Shown in pieces: positions 1 to 6,780 of a DNA stretch of 64,000 nt. This DNA is from Geopseudomonas sagittaria (lineage in GTDB: Bacteria; Pseudomonadota; Gammaproteobacteria; Pseudomonadales; Pseudomonadaceae). The notes under the pieces are model-generated. The model had not been told where the DNA came from. It was given only the letters and a program-made list of their open reading frames with translations, and searched no databases. The translations under genes and the position numbers were made by a program. The number at the start of each line of letters is the position of its first letter. Position 1 is the first letter of the stretch. The stretch covers positions 248,001 to 312,000 of the forward strand of contig NZ_FOXM01000002.1 in assembly GCF_900115715.1 (NCBI RefSeq), given 5' to 3'.

Positions 1-6
1 GGCTAA

Positions 7-105
7 TACCGGGGCCGCGAATATGCGAGCGGTGCGCTGCCATCAGTGGCGGGCATGGTGACTATCGTCCGCATGCAGGTGGTATCGCCGGACGAGCCCG
101 GCTAA
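7..105 (+). other. possible 3' remnant of an upstream coding region
   Basis: A reading frame that ends at TAA 103-105 gives a plausible protein tail (VAGMVTIVRMQVVSPDEPG), but the same frame already has a TAA at 4-6. It is therefore either a very short ORF, a frameshifted remnant or chance. No ribosome binding site is visible for it and I recognise no family. Confidence 0.2.
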
Positions 106-140
106 AGTCCGGGTCACAGAAGTTGCAGGCGAGGTAGGCG

Positions 141-1160
141 ATGTCCCGCATCATCCGGTTTCACCAGTTCGGCGCGGCCGAGGTACTCAAGATCGAGGAG
201 CGGCCGTGCCCGCGGCCGGCCGCCGGCGAGGTGCTGGTGCGCGTCGAGGCGATCGGCGTTAGCTGGTACGACGTGCTCTGGCGGCAGAACCTGGCCAGCA
301 CGCCGGCCCAGCTGCCGGCCGGCATCGGCCACGAGCTGGCCGGCGTGGTGCTGGCGGTGGGCGAGGGCGTCGACGACCTGGCGATCGGCGACCGGGTCGC
401 CAGCTTCCCCGGGCACAACGCCAACCACTACCCCGGCTACGCCGAGGAGGTGGTGCTGCCGCGCCAGTCGCTGCATCGCTATCCGCCGCTGCTGAGCGCC
501 GTGGAGGCCTGCGGGCACTACCTGCCGGCGCTGACCGGCTGGTTCGGCCTGGTCGAGCTGGCGCAGCTGGTGCCGGGCGAGAGCGTGCTGGTCACCGCCG
601 CCAGCCAGTGCTGGGGGCCGTACATCGTGCAGCTGGCCAAGGCCCTCGGTGGCCGGGTGATCGCCGCCACCGAGCTGGCCGAGGATCGCGACTACCTGCT
701 CGAACTGGGCGCCGAGCGGGTGATCCTCACCGAGGAACAGGACCTGGTCACCCGGGTCAACCAGCTCACCGACGGCCGCGGCGTCGACGTGGTGATGGAC
801 TCGCTCGGCGGTCCGCAGATGAGCCTGCTCGGCGATGCCCTGGCGCCGCGTGGACGCCTGGTGCTGTTCGGCCTGCAGGGCGGCAACGACACCCACTTCC
901 CGGCCTGCGCCGCGTTCCAGAAGAACATCCGCTTCTTCGTCCACTGCATCGGCAACTTCACCGGCAGGGAGGAACTGGGCATCCCCCAGGACCGCGCCGC
1001 CGTAGCCCGCGCCCTGCAGGACATCGACCGGCTGACCGGCGACGGCCTGCTGCGTCCGCAGATCAGTCAGGTGTTCCCTTTCGAGCAGGTCGTCGAGGCC
1101 CACCGCCTCATGGAAACCTGCCCGCCACGCGGCCGGGTGGTGCTGCAGGTGCGGACCTGA
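141..1160 (+). CDS. zinc-independent MDR family NAD(P)-dependent alcohol dehydrogenase / quinone oxidoreductase
   Basis: This 339-residue protein has the medium-chain dehydrogenase/reductase layout. An N-terminal GroES-like catalytic domain carries GHELAGVV and a G-D-RV turn near residue 90. A Rossmann domain begins around residue 150 (ESVLVTAASQCWG) with VMDSLGG near residue 217. The structural-zinc cysteine cluster of classical alcohol dehydrogenases is absent, which favours the quinone oxidoreductase or enoyl reductase-like branch. It probably reduces a small carbonyl or quinone with NADPH in the cytoplasm; the substrate cannot be read from sequence. The ATG follows a GAGGTAGG ribosome binding site. 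It converges on the thioesterase gene and shows no operon partner. Confidence 0.8.
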   Translation: MSRIIRFHQFGAAEVLKIEERPCPRPAAGEVLVRVEAIGVSWYDVLWRQNLASTPAQLPAGIGHELAGVVLAVGEGVDDLAIGDRVASFPGHNANHYPGYAEEVVLPRQSLHRYPPLLSAVEACGHYLPALTGWFGLVELAQLVPGESVLVTAASQCWGPYIVQLAKALGGRVIAATELAEDRDYLLELGAERVILTEEQDLVTRVNQLTDGRGVDVVMDSLGGPQMSLLGDALAPRGRLVLFGLQGGNDTHFPACAAFQKNIRFFVHCIGNFTGREELGIPQDRAAVARALQDIDRLTGDGLLRPQISQVFPFEQVVEAHRLMETCPPRGRVVLQVRT

Positions 1161-1249
1161 CGCGCGGCTGAGCGAGCGCGGCCGGGGTTGGGCGAGATCG
1201 AATGCCCGCGCAGGGGCGATGCCCGCCACGTGTAACTGGCAGGTGTCGA

Positions 1250-1660
1250 CTATTCCTCGCGCGGCGGAATGGCATAGGTCCCGACCACATGCGCCACGGC
1301 GTCGCGGGAGCCTTCCGAGTACAGGTAGACCTCGCCGACCACCAGTGTCCTGCCCGTTTTGATCAGCTTGCAGACGCCCACGATACTTTTGTCCGCCGCT
1401 GGTTTGCGCAGGAAGTTGATGGTGAGGCTGGTGGTTACCGCCATGGGAACGATGCCGATCTCGCCGAGGATCGCCACGTACAGCGCGACATCGGCGATGC
1501 TCATGAGCACCGGGCCGGAAACCGTTCCGCCCGGGCGCAGTTCGCCATGACCTATCTGGTGCGACACCGTGGCACCGCCATCGCCAACCTCCTGCACGCT
1601 GCACTTGGTCTGCGGAAACTCGGCGGCAATGAACGCGGCGACTTCTTCTTTGCTAGCCAT
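1250..1660 (-). CDS. PaaI/YdiI-like hotdog-fold thioesterase
   Basis: This 136-residue protein fits a single hotdog domain. The stretch GHGELRPGGTVSGPVLMSIAD corresponds to the central helix region of PaaI-type acyl-CoA thioesterases, with an Asp (SIADVALY) in the usual catalytic place, followed by the beta strands TTSLTINFLRKP and TLVVGEVYLY. It should hydrolyse an acyl- or aryl-CoA ester in the cytoplasm; the substrate is unknown. I use the ATG at 1660 because AGGGAGGAG lies just upstream. A longer frame reaching 1705 would add an unlikely N-terminus. It is transcribed away from the lipoprotein gene and converges on the MDR gene. Confidence 0.75.
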   Translation of the reverse strand: MASKEEVAAFIAAEFPQTKCSVQEVGDGGATVSHQIGHGELRPGGTVSGPVLMSIADVALYVAILGEIGIVPMAVTTSLTINFLRKPAADKSIVGVCKLIKTGRTLVVGEVYLYSEGSRDAVAHVVGTYAIPPREE

Positions 1661-2063
1661 GACGCTCCTCCCTGAAATCGAATAAGAATGTGCACGGAAA
1701 GCCAACTCTCCGGGCTGCCGAGGAAAACCCCCAGCCGTTGGTCGTTCGGGAGGTCGACCCTACTACAGGGCACCTCTGGAAACCAACGTCCAGGCCACGG
1801 CGGACTGCCGCCGCTGGTTTGGAATGGCGCTCCGGCCCAGACAAAAAAGCCCGTCACGGGGATGGGCACCGCGGGACGAACTATTCCGTGGAGACGGCCG
1901 CCGCTGTAGGGCAGCCGGCACTGCTGACGCCGCCTAGACCGCGCCAGCCGACGGAACGCCTCTGGTATCGCCGGCGCACCCCATGTACACGAGGATGGTC
2001 CTTGGCAACACGATGGCTTGCAAGCATCTAGACTCGGATAACCTTTTCTCGAGACCAAGGATC
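1661..2063. other. intergenic stretch with an orphan porin-flank copy
   Basis: About 400 bases without a convincing gene. It holds the promoter side of the thioesterase gene, the leader of the lipoprotein gene, and at 1838-1935 a degenerate copy of the sequence found directly behind the OprD porin gene. Short ORFs on both strands here have no ribosome binding sites or recognisable protein character. Confidence 0.6.
1838..1935. repeat. orphan copy of the porin 3'-flanking terminator segment
   Basis: This segment matches 5033-5125 over roughly 90 bases, including an identical run that contains GGACGAACTATTCCGTGGAG. It includes the hairpin arms GCCCGTC (1849-1855) and GATGGGC (1861-1867) behind an A-run, i.e. 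a minus-strand terminator whose stem now carries one mismatch. No minus-strand gene lies upstream of it, so it may be a relic of a lost porin gene or a dispersed terminator unit. Confidence 0.6.
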
Positions 2064-2798
2064 ATGCTCCTACCATGCTACAGGCTCTGCCTGATCCGTC
2101 TTTTTCCGGTCATGCTGGTTTGCGTGGTTGGCATTAGTGGCTGTTCCACCGGGCAACAGTTTCTTTCGCCGCCCCCGGAACCGGCCCGGGCCTCGGAGCC
2201 GGCCCGGGTCCAGGCACCGACTTCCGCCGAGTTGCCCTACTATGCAAGTCGGCCAGGTATGAAGGTTTACAGTGCTCCCAAGCGTGGCTCACGAGTGCTG
2301 GCCACCTTGACTCGCCATCAAAAAGTACTCCGTAGCGATGTTCAGCGTGGCTACGCCCGAATTCGCACCCCGGACGGCCAAATACAGGGTTGGGTCGATA
2401 ATGGTCTGCTCATCTGGCGCCTGCCGGCTTCCCAGCTGTCTGCTACCCGCAAGGGTGCGGTCGAGTGCGCTCCTCAGCCTGCTCCACCCGTAAGCCCAGC
2501 TGAGCCGGCAGCCCCAGTCGCAGCTGAGCCGGCAGCATCCGTTGAGCTGGCAGTTCCCGCTGAGCCGGCAGCTCCTGCTGAGCTGGCAGCTCCAGCTGAG
2601 TCGGCAGCTGCAGCTGAGCTGACAGTTCCAGCTGAGTCGGCAGCTCCCGCTGAGCTGGCAGCTCCAGCTGAGTCGGCAGCCCCAGCTGAGCAGGCAGCTC
2701 TAGCTGAACCGGCAGCCCCAGCTGAAACCTCACCGCCAGCCGGGAATAGCGATGGTTTACAGGCCAGGCCAGGTGCTGAGGTATTCGATAGATTCTGA
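2064..2798 (+). CDS. lipoprotein with SH3-like domain and Pro/Ala/Glu repeat tail
   Basis: This 244-residue protein starts at ATG 2064 behind AAGGATC, although the frame is open from 1983. A hydrophobic signal segment ends in a lipobox (VVGISGC, Cys about residue 25), so a lipid-anchored envelope protein is expected. Residues about 55-115 resemble a bacterial SH3 domain (MKVYSAPKRGSRVLATL ... GWVDNG), which commonly binds cell-wall peptides. The last 110 residues are an imperfect PAExAA repeat encoded by an 18-bp minisatellite. The gene and its downstream neighbour are visibly AT-richer than the surroundings, which suggests a separate origin. The neighbour starts 22 bases downstream, so the two probably form one operon. 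Its precise role is unknown. Confidence 0.75.
   Translation: MLLPCYRLCLIRLFPVMLVCVVGISGCSTGQQFLSPPPEPARASEPARVQAPTSAELPYYASRPGMKVYSAPKRGSRVLATLTRHQKVLRSDVQRGYARIRTPDGQIQGWVDNGLLIWRLPASQLSATRKGAVECAPQPAPPVSPAEPAAPVAAEPAASVELAVPAEPAAPAELAAPAESAAAAELTVPAESAAPAELAAPAESAAPAEQAALAEPAAPAETSPPAGNSDGLQARPGAEVFDRF
2498..2726 (+). repeat. 18-bp coding minisatellite
   Basis: About twelve imperfect tandem copies of an 18-bp unit close to AGCTGAGYYGGCAGCTCC encode the six-residue period PAE-x-A-A in the lipoprotein tail. Copies differ mainly at the fourth codon (Glu-Pro, Glu-Leu, Glu-Ser). Being a multiple of three, the unit can gain or lose copies without a frameshift, so length variation between strains is expected. 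Confidence 0.85.
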
Positions 2799-2820
2799 GC
2801 CGTTGGGGCCGAGGTTTGTG

Positions 2821-3837
2821 ATGAGTGAGAAACAAGCGGGTTTTTTTTCGGGCTGGCGGGGACTCGTCCGGCGTTTCCCCGTGGCAGTAATAAGTCTGAC
2901 TCTGGTTGCTATGCTGCTAACTGGCTATCTTTTCACTCTGATCGATGATCTGCGCGTGAATCGGGTAGTCAACAGCGTGCTAGACGAACAGCTCGCTCAT
3001 TTGCCCAATACCGCCTTGACCAGCGTGGAGCTCAATCCCACAACGACGGGGGTGAGCATCATCGCTTCCGTGGATACCCCGCAGGTTCTCGAGCCGCAAA
3101 CGGTGAAGGTAATCGAAGAGCATCTTTCTGCGCAGCTCGGGCGACCAGTGCAGCTGTTCATGCGCTGCAAGGTCACGAAGGATATTAGCGCCGCCGGCTC
3201 GACCAATATCCGCCCCTATCTGAACCGCGATGGCAAGGTAAGTGATGTCCCGCTGACCTCCACCATGGCCCTGCTCCAGCAGGCAGAGCAGGTTGCTCGC
3301 GAGGCTATGGAGGATCAGGATCACATACATCTTGACGACATTCGTCTGGTTGAGCTCGATTCCGGTCCGGTGCTGGTGATGGCCATCCAGAGTCCGCGTG
3401 AGCCCAGTGCGGAAAGAGTCGAGAACTTTCAGAAATTCCTTCAGGAACGTCTGCAAAATAGCGATATTCGAGTGGGTATTCGGCGCATCTCGACTAGTGA
3501 GGTGAGTGCCAAGGGGCCTGTGATTCTAGGTGCGGCACACTACGGTGCTCTTGACGAGGGGCAGCGGCAGATACAGACACAGATCGAAAGCCTGCTGACT
3601 CGCTTGATCATGGAGAAGCCACACTTCTATGTGCAGGCCATCGATGCGGCGCTTGCAGGAGAGTCCTGGATGGTGCGTGGCTTGGTTGCAGGTTCCAATG
3701 TTTTAAGTCCTGAAGACATCAAGGCTCTGCAAGACGCTGTCAAGCGTGAGCTCAATCAGCAGGTAGCTTTGAAGATTCTCAGCCGTGTGGAGCTTGAGGT
3801 GGGGGAAGAGGGGTACCAGTCGCCACCGATACGCTGA
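2821..3837 (+). CDS. membrane-anchored protein of unknown function
   Basis: The 338-residue product starts at ATG 2821 behind CCGAGG; an earlier in-frame ATG at 2752 would overlap the lipoprotein gene. One membrane segment (VAVISLTLVAMLLTGYLFTL, about residues 20-40) is followed by a large, presumably periplasmic, soluble part. Two alpha-beta units, about residues 60-115 (ALTSVELNPTTTGVSII ... LSAQLGRPVQLFMR) and 165-225, each look like a strand-helix-strand module followed by a LGRPVQL-type motif. This recalls the tail of DUF389 membrane proteins or a BON-like fold, but the resemblance is weak. It is most likely co-transcribed with the lipoprotein gene and shares its AT-richer composition. 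I do not assign a function. Confidence 0.65.
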   Translation: MSEKQAGFFSGWRGLVRRFPVAVISLTLVAMLLTGYLFTLIDDLRVNRVVNSVLDEQLAHLPNTALTSVELNPTTTGVSIIASVDTPQVLEPQTVKVIEEHLSAQLGRPVQLFMRCKVTKDISAAGSTNIRPYLNRDGKVSDVPLTSTMALLQQAEQVAREAMEDQDHIHLDDIRLVELDSGPVLVMAIQSPREPSAERVENFQKFLQERLQNSDIRVGIRRISTSEVSAKGPVILGAAHYGALDEGQRQIQTQIESLLTRLIMEKPHFYVQAIDAALAGESWMVRGLVAGSNVLSPEDIKALQDAVKRELNQQVALKILSRVELEVGEEGYQSPPIR

Positions 3838-3953
3838 GTCGAGATCTAAATCGCCAAGCGATGCCCCCGCTGGCCAGGAACCTGGGCAGCGGGTGATGCA
3901 ACTGCCGGGGGTAGTACGGCCCCAGGCGTTTCGCGCTGCGGGAGGAACATGCC

Positions 3954-4364
3954 ATGGCAGCAGACGAGTACCGGGTTCAAGGGCTAAGGCCCGATACCGA
4001 GGTCATGACCCGGCAGCATCTTCCCTATTTCGTCGGCATCTCGGGGCAGACGGTCGGTGCGCAGGGGTTGTCCATGCACCTGGTGGTCATCCCGCCGGGT
4101 GGGCGAGCCGAACCGCACCTCCACATCGGTTACGAGACGGGCATCTACGTGCTCGAAGGCCGCGTCCTCACGCGATGGGGAGCGGCGCTGGAGAACGAGA
4201 TCGTCAGCGAGGCCGGCGAGTTCCTGTTCATCCCGCCTGGCGTGCCGCACGAGGCGATCAATCTCAGTGCCAGCGAGGCCGCCCGGGCTATCGTCGCGCG
4301 CAACGATCCGGCCGAACAGGACAGGGTCGTGCCCTATGCGCCAGCAGAAAAGCCGGCCAGCTAG
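3954..4364 (+). CDS. small single-domain cupin protein
   Basis: The 136-residue protein is one cupin barrel. Motif 1 is read in PPGGRAEPHLHIGYETGIYVL (metal-type His-x-His, a Glu and a spaced Tyr/Glu). Motif 2 is read in GEFLFIPPGVPHEAIN with its conserved Pro-Gly and His. The residues are consistent with a metal-binding site, but the substrate cannot be told: such stand-alone cupins include dioxygenases, isomerases and sensors. The ATG follows GGGAGGAA. The next gene begins about 60 bases downstream on the same strand, so loose co-transcription is possible. Confidence 0.75.
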   Translation: MAADEYRVQGLRPDTEVMTRQHLPYFVGISGQTVGAQGLSMHLVVIPPGGRAEPHLHIGYETGIYVLEGRVLTRWGAALENEIVSEAGEFLFIPPGVPHEAINLSASEAARAIVARNDPAEQDRVVPYAPAEKPAS

Positions 4365-4428
4365 GTTGCTTGACCCGGCGCCTGCGTACGACTCGTGAGG
4401 TCCGCCATCAGGAGCCGTGACTCAAGCC

Positions 4429-4923
4429 ATGCCCAGTCCCTTCCAGCAACTCTGTGCCGAGTTGACCGCAGTGCTGACACCCGCGCTGGTGGCCGCCGGT
4501 TACCGCGCTCCCGGCATCCCGTTCGATCGCCATACCATCCGCTACGAGTTCAAGCGCGAGGCTTTGACCGGGCGGGAGACCATCGCGATCCTCTTCAACC
4601 GCAGGCGCAGCGCCGCGTTCGGCGTGCAGCTGTTCATCGAGCCGCCGCAGGGGCTGGCGGAGCTGGAGGCGCGCGGCGGCGCGTTGCTCCTCGGTACGCT
4701 GTCGCCAGGCCGAACCCTGTGGCCATTTCCGGTCAGGGCATTCGGTGAGAACCAGTCGCGGCTTTCACGGCTGTGGGGCCGGGCGGCGATGACGCCCGCT
4801 GAGGCGGTCCGGGCCTTCCTGGCGCTGCTGCCGGAGGTCGATGCCTGGTGGTGCCAACCCGCAAGCAGCCGACACATCGTCACCGGGACGCTCCGTTATC
4901 CCGGCAGGCAGGGGAAGGCCTGA
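4429..4923 (+). CDS. conserved-looking protein of unknown function
   Basis: About 164 residues from ATG 4429; a GTG at 4417 in the same frame (168 residues) sits almost on top of the AGGAG sequence and is a less likely start. The protein has no membrane segment and no signal peptide. It shows mixed alpha-beta content, several Arg and Trp residues, and a central strand pair (GRETIAILFNRRRSAAFGVQLFIE). I see no catalytic signature. It lies downstream of the cupin gene and converges on the porin gene. The codon use matches the high-GC neighbours, supporting that it is translated. Confidence 0.5.
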   Translation: MPSPFQQLCAELTAVLTPALVAAGYRAPGIPFDRHTIRYEFKREALTGRETIAILFNRRRSAAFGVQLFIEPPQGLAELEARGGALLLGTLSPGRTLWPFPVRAFGENQSRLSRLWGRAAMTPAEAVRAFLALLPEVDAWWCQPASSRHIVTGTLRYPGRQGKA

Positions 4924-5032
4924 CCTGCTGTGCGAGCCGTGCGGATTTCCTCGCAGCTTCTGGGGGGCTGGCCATGACCTTTGCCGGGCAGGTGTGCCGG
5001 AGGCGATGTCGTGGTTTTCCGCCAAGGAAGCC

Positions 5033-5125
5033 CGGACAAAAAAAGCCCGTCACGGGGACGGGCGAAGTGGGACGAACTATTCCGTGGAGACAGCCGCCGC
5101 TGCCACAGCGGCCGGTACCGCTGAC
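5033..5125 (-). repeat. porin 3' flank repeated at 1838-1935
   Basis: The segment directly behind the oprD stop codon is repeated, in the same orientation, 3.2 kb to the left. It contains the porin terminator and the conserved block GGACGAACTATTCCGTGGAG. Confidence 0.65.
5036..5063 (-). terminator. rho-independent terminator of the porin gene
   Basis: Read on the minus strand, GCCCGTC and GACGGGC form a seven-pair GC stem with a five-base loop, followed directly by seven T residues. It lies about 65 bases behind the oprD stop codon. Confidence 0.85.
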
Positions 5126-5127
5126 GA

Positions 5128-6381
5128 TCAGAAGATGTTCAGCGGGTAGTTGACGATCAGACGGTGCTCGTCGAAGTCGGTGCCGTTGCTCACCCAGCTC
5201 TTGCGGATGCTCGAGGTGCGCCACTTGACGTTGAGGGACTTCAGCGGCCCGCTCTGCACGGCGTAGGCCAGCTCGACGTCGCGGATCCACTCCTTGCCGT
5301 CGTCGATGCTGGCGTTGACGTCGATGTCGTCGCCCTTGATGTAGCGCACCATGCTGGTCAGGCCGGGCACGCCGAGGGCGGCGAAGTCGTAGTCGTAACG
5401 CACCTGCGCGGAGCGCTCGTCGGGGTTGTCGAAGCTGGCGTTGAAGCTGTCGTTGGCCAGGGTGCCGCCGCTGGTGCCGTTGACGCGCATCCAGGCGTTG
5501 TCGCCGCTGACCTTCTGCAGGCCGACGTAAAAGGTGTGCGCGCCGTACTTGGCGGAGAACAGACCGGAGGCGGTCTTGTTGTCCAGCTCGCCGGCCTGCT
5601 CGCTGCCGTCCTCGCCGCCGATGAAGTAGCCGAGGTTGGCGCCCAGGGTCCAGTCGCCGACCGGCTGGCTGTGCACCAGGTTGAAGTACTGCTGGTTGTA
5701 GATGTCCTGCAGCTCGGCGTACCAGACGCCGACCAGGGTGCGCTCCTGGTTGAAGCGGTATTCGCCGCCGGCGTAGTTGAAGCGGTCGGAGGTGGCGCCG
5801 AAGGCGTTCATGTCCTCCATGCTGGCGTCGTTGCGCGTGCTGTTCTGGCGGAACTGGCCACCGTGCAGGGTCAGGCCGGTGATCTCCTTGGAAGTCAGCA
5901 TGCCGCCCTGGAAGGTCTGCGGCAGCGAACGGCCGTCGTCGGAGCGCAGGATCGGCAGCACCGGCATCATCTCGCCAACCTTCAGCTCGGTGTTGGACAG
6001 CTTGGCCTTGCCGGCCACCGCCAGGCGGCCGAAGTCGTCGGCCGGCTTGCCGTCGTCGTGGATCGGCAGCAGCTGGGTGCCGCGGGTGCCTTCGCCGCCG
6101 TCGAGCTTCACCGAGTACAGGCCGAGGGCATCGACGCCGAAGCCGACCGGCCCCGGGGTGTAGCCGGACTGGAAGTTGAGGATGAAGCTCTGCGTCCACT
6201 CCTCGGCGCGGCTCTGCGCGCTGCTGTCGGCATGCCGGAAGTCGCGGTTGATGTAGTAGTTGCGCAGGTTCAGCGAAGCCTTGCTGTCCTCGATGAAGCC
6301 TGCGGCCACGGCCGGCAGGGACAGGGCGGACAGGCTGGCGACGGTGGCGACGGCGAGGGCGAGAGGGGTGCGGGACATCAT
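5128..6381 (-). CDS. OprD-family outer membrane porin
   Basis: The 417-residue precursor has a clear signal peptide (about 26 residues, ending AVAAG) and then the aromatic-rich alternating strands of an 18-stranded OprD barrel. It opens with GFIEDSKASLNLRNYYINRD and closes with a terminal Phe, as outer membrane proteins do. OprD-type porins pass carboxylates or basic amino acids. Its position divergent from quiC, with the shared operators between them, argues for hydroaromatic acid uptake such as quinate or shikimate. Two ATG codons are adjacent; the first (6381) is taken. The A-rich CA repeat AACAACAACAA lies between the GGAG ribosome binding site and the start, an expected Hfq/Crc target. 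A good terminator follows. Confidence 0.9.
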   Translation of the reverse strand: MMSRTPLALAVATVASLSALSLPAVAAGFIEDSKASLNLRNYYINRDFRHADSSAQSRAEEWTQSFILNFQSGYTPGPVGFGVDALGLYSVKLDGGEGTRGTQLLPIHDDGKPADDFGRLAVAGKAKLSNTELKVGEMMPVLPILRSDDGRSLPQTFQGGMLTSKEITGLTLHGGQFRQNSTRNDASMEDMNAFGATSDRFNYAGGEYRFNQERTLVGVWYAELQDIYNQQYFNLVHSQPVGDWTLGANLGYFIGGEDGSEQAGELDNKTASGLFSAKYGAHTFYVGLQKVSGDNAWMRVNGTSGGTLANDSFNASFDNPDERSAQVRYDYDFAALGVPGLTSMVRYIKGDDIDVNASIDDGKEWIRDVELAYAVQSGPLKSLNVKWRTSSIRKSWVSNGTDFDEHRLIVNYPLNIF

Positions 6382-6391
6382 TGTTGTTGTT
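6381..6391 (-). promoter_or_regulatory. Hfq/Crc-type CA motif of the porin mRNA
   Basis: On the minus strand AACAACAACAA runs into the start codon, fitting the AAnAAnAA consensus through which Hfq and Crc block translation of catabolic mRNAs in Pseudomonas. It sits exactly in the initiation region. Confidence 0.6.
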
Positions 6392-6632
6392 CTCCGTTTT
6401 CATGGGCGAGCGATCCCGTGCGGCTCACGGAGCAGCGCAGTCGGGAAGATCGGGTGATTCACCTGCAGGGGTGGCAGGGACTGGCATCGGGGGTTCGGGG
6501 CATGGCGGCTTCGATCTTGTTGTTGTCGTTAAATGCGGCTGCACCGGGCGGAAACCGTGGCGTGACGGCCCGTCGGATGGCTGCATGGTGGCGGGCGCGG
6601 CGAGGGCGGGTCAATTGGCTGGAAGGGGATTT

Positions 6633-6647
6633 GTTCGATAATCGAAC
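6633..6647. promoter_or_regulatory. PcaR-like IclR box A
   Basis: GTTCGATAATCGAAC is an almost perfect 15-bp palindrome. It differs at one base from the PcaR-type box GTTCGATAATCGCAC known for protocatechuate regulons. Near-identical sequences occur at 20660, 36885, 38711 and 51402. It is probably bound by the IclR protein encoded at 25761. Confidence 0.7.
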
Positions 6648-6652
6648 GAAAA

Positions 6653-6666
6653 ACTAACTGGTTAGT
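6653..6666. promoter_or_regulatory. TetR-type palindrome A
   Basis: ACTAACTGGTTAGT has six-base arms around a two-base centre and recurs as CTAACCGGTTAG at 20680 and, with one change, at 51204. Its centre is 19-20 bp from the IclR box, i.e. about two helical turns. The adjacent TetR gene makes that protein the natural candidate. Confidence 0.65.
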
Positions 6667-6780
6667 ACATTTTTATTGCCGCTGCCGGAGAGCTGCCCGA
6701 TACTCGATTCACCCCATCCCGTCGGCGTGCGCCCGCCTTGCCGTTGCGCTGCACCGACCGCCTTCATCCCAGGAGGACGC

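Larger units (their letters stand above)
6382..6780. other. divergent control region oprD/quiC
   Basis: This 399-base region separates two divergent catabolic genes. It contains the composite IclR/TetR-type operator (6633-6666) about 115 bases upstream of quiC and 250 bases upstream of the porin gene. The rest of the region is ordinary high-GC leader; I see no small gene in it. Confidence 0.65.

Noticed and set aside
2498-2726. tandem repeats considered as a CRISPR array
   Set aside because: Units are contiguous without spacers, are in frame, and encode the PAExAA protein repeat.
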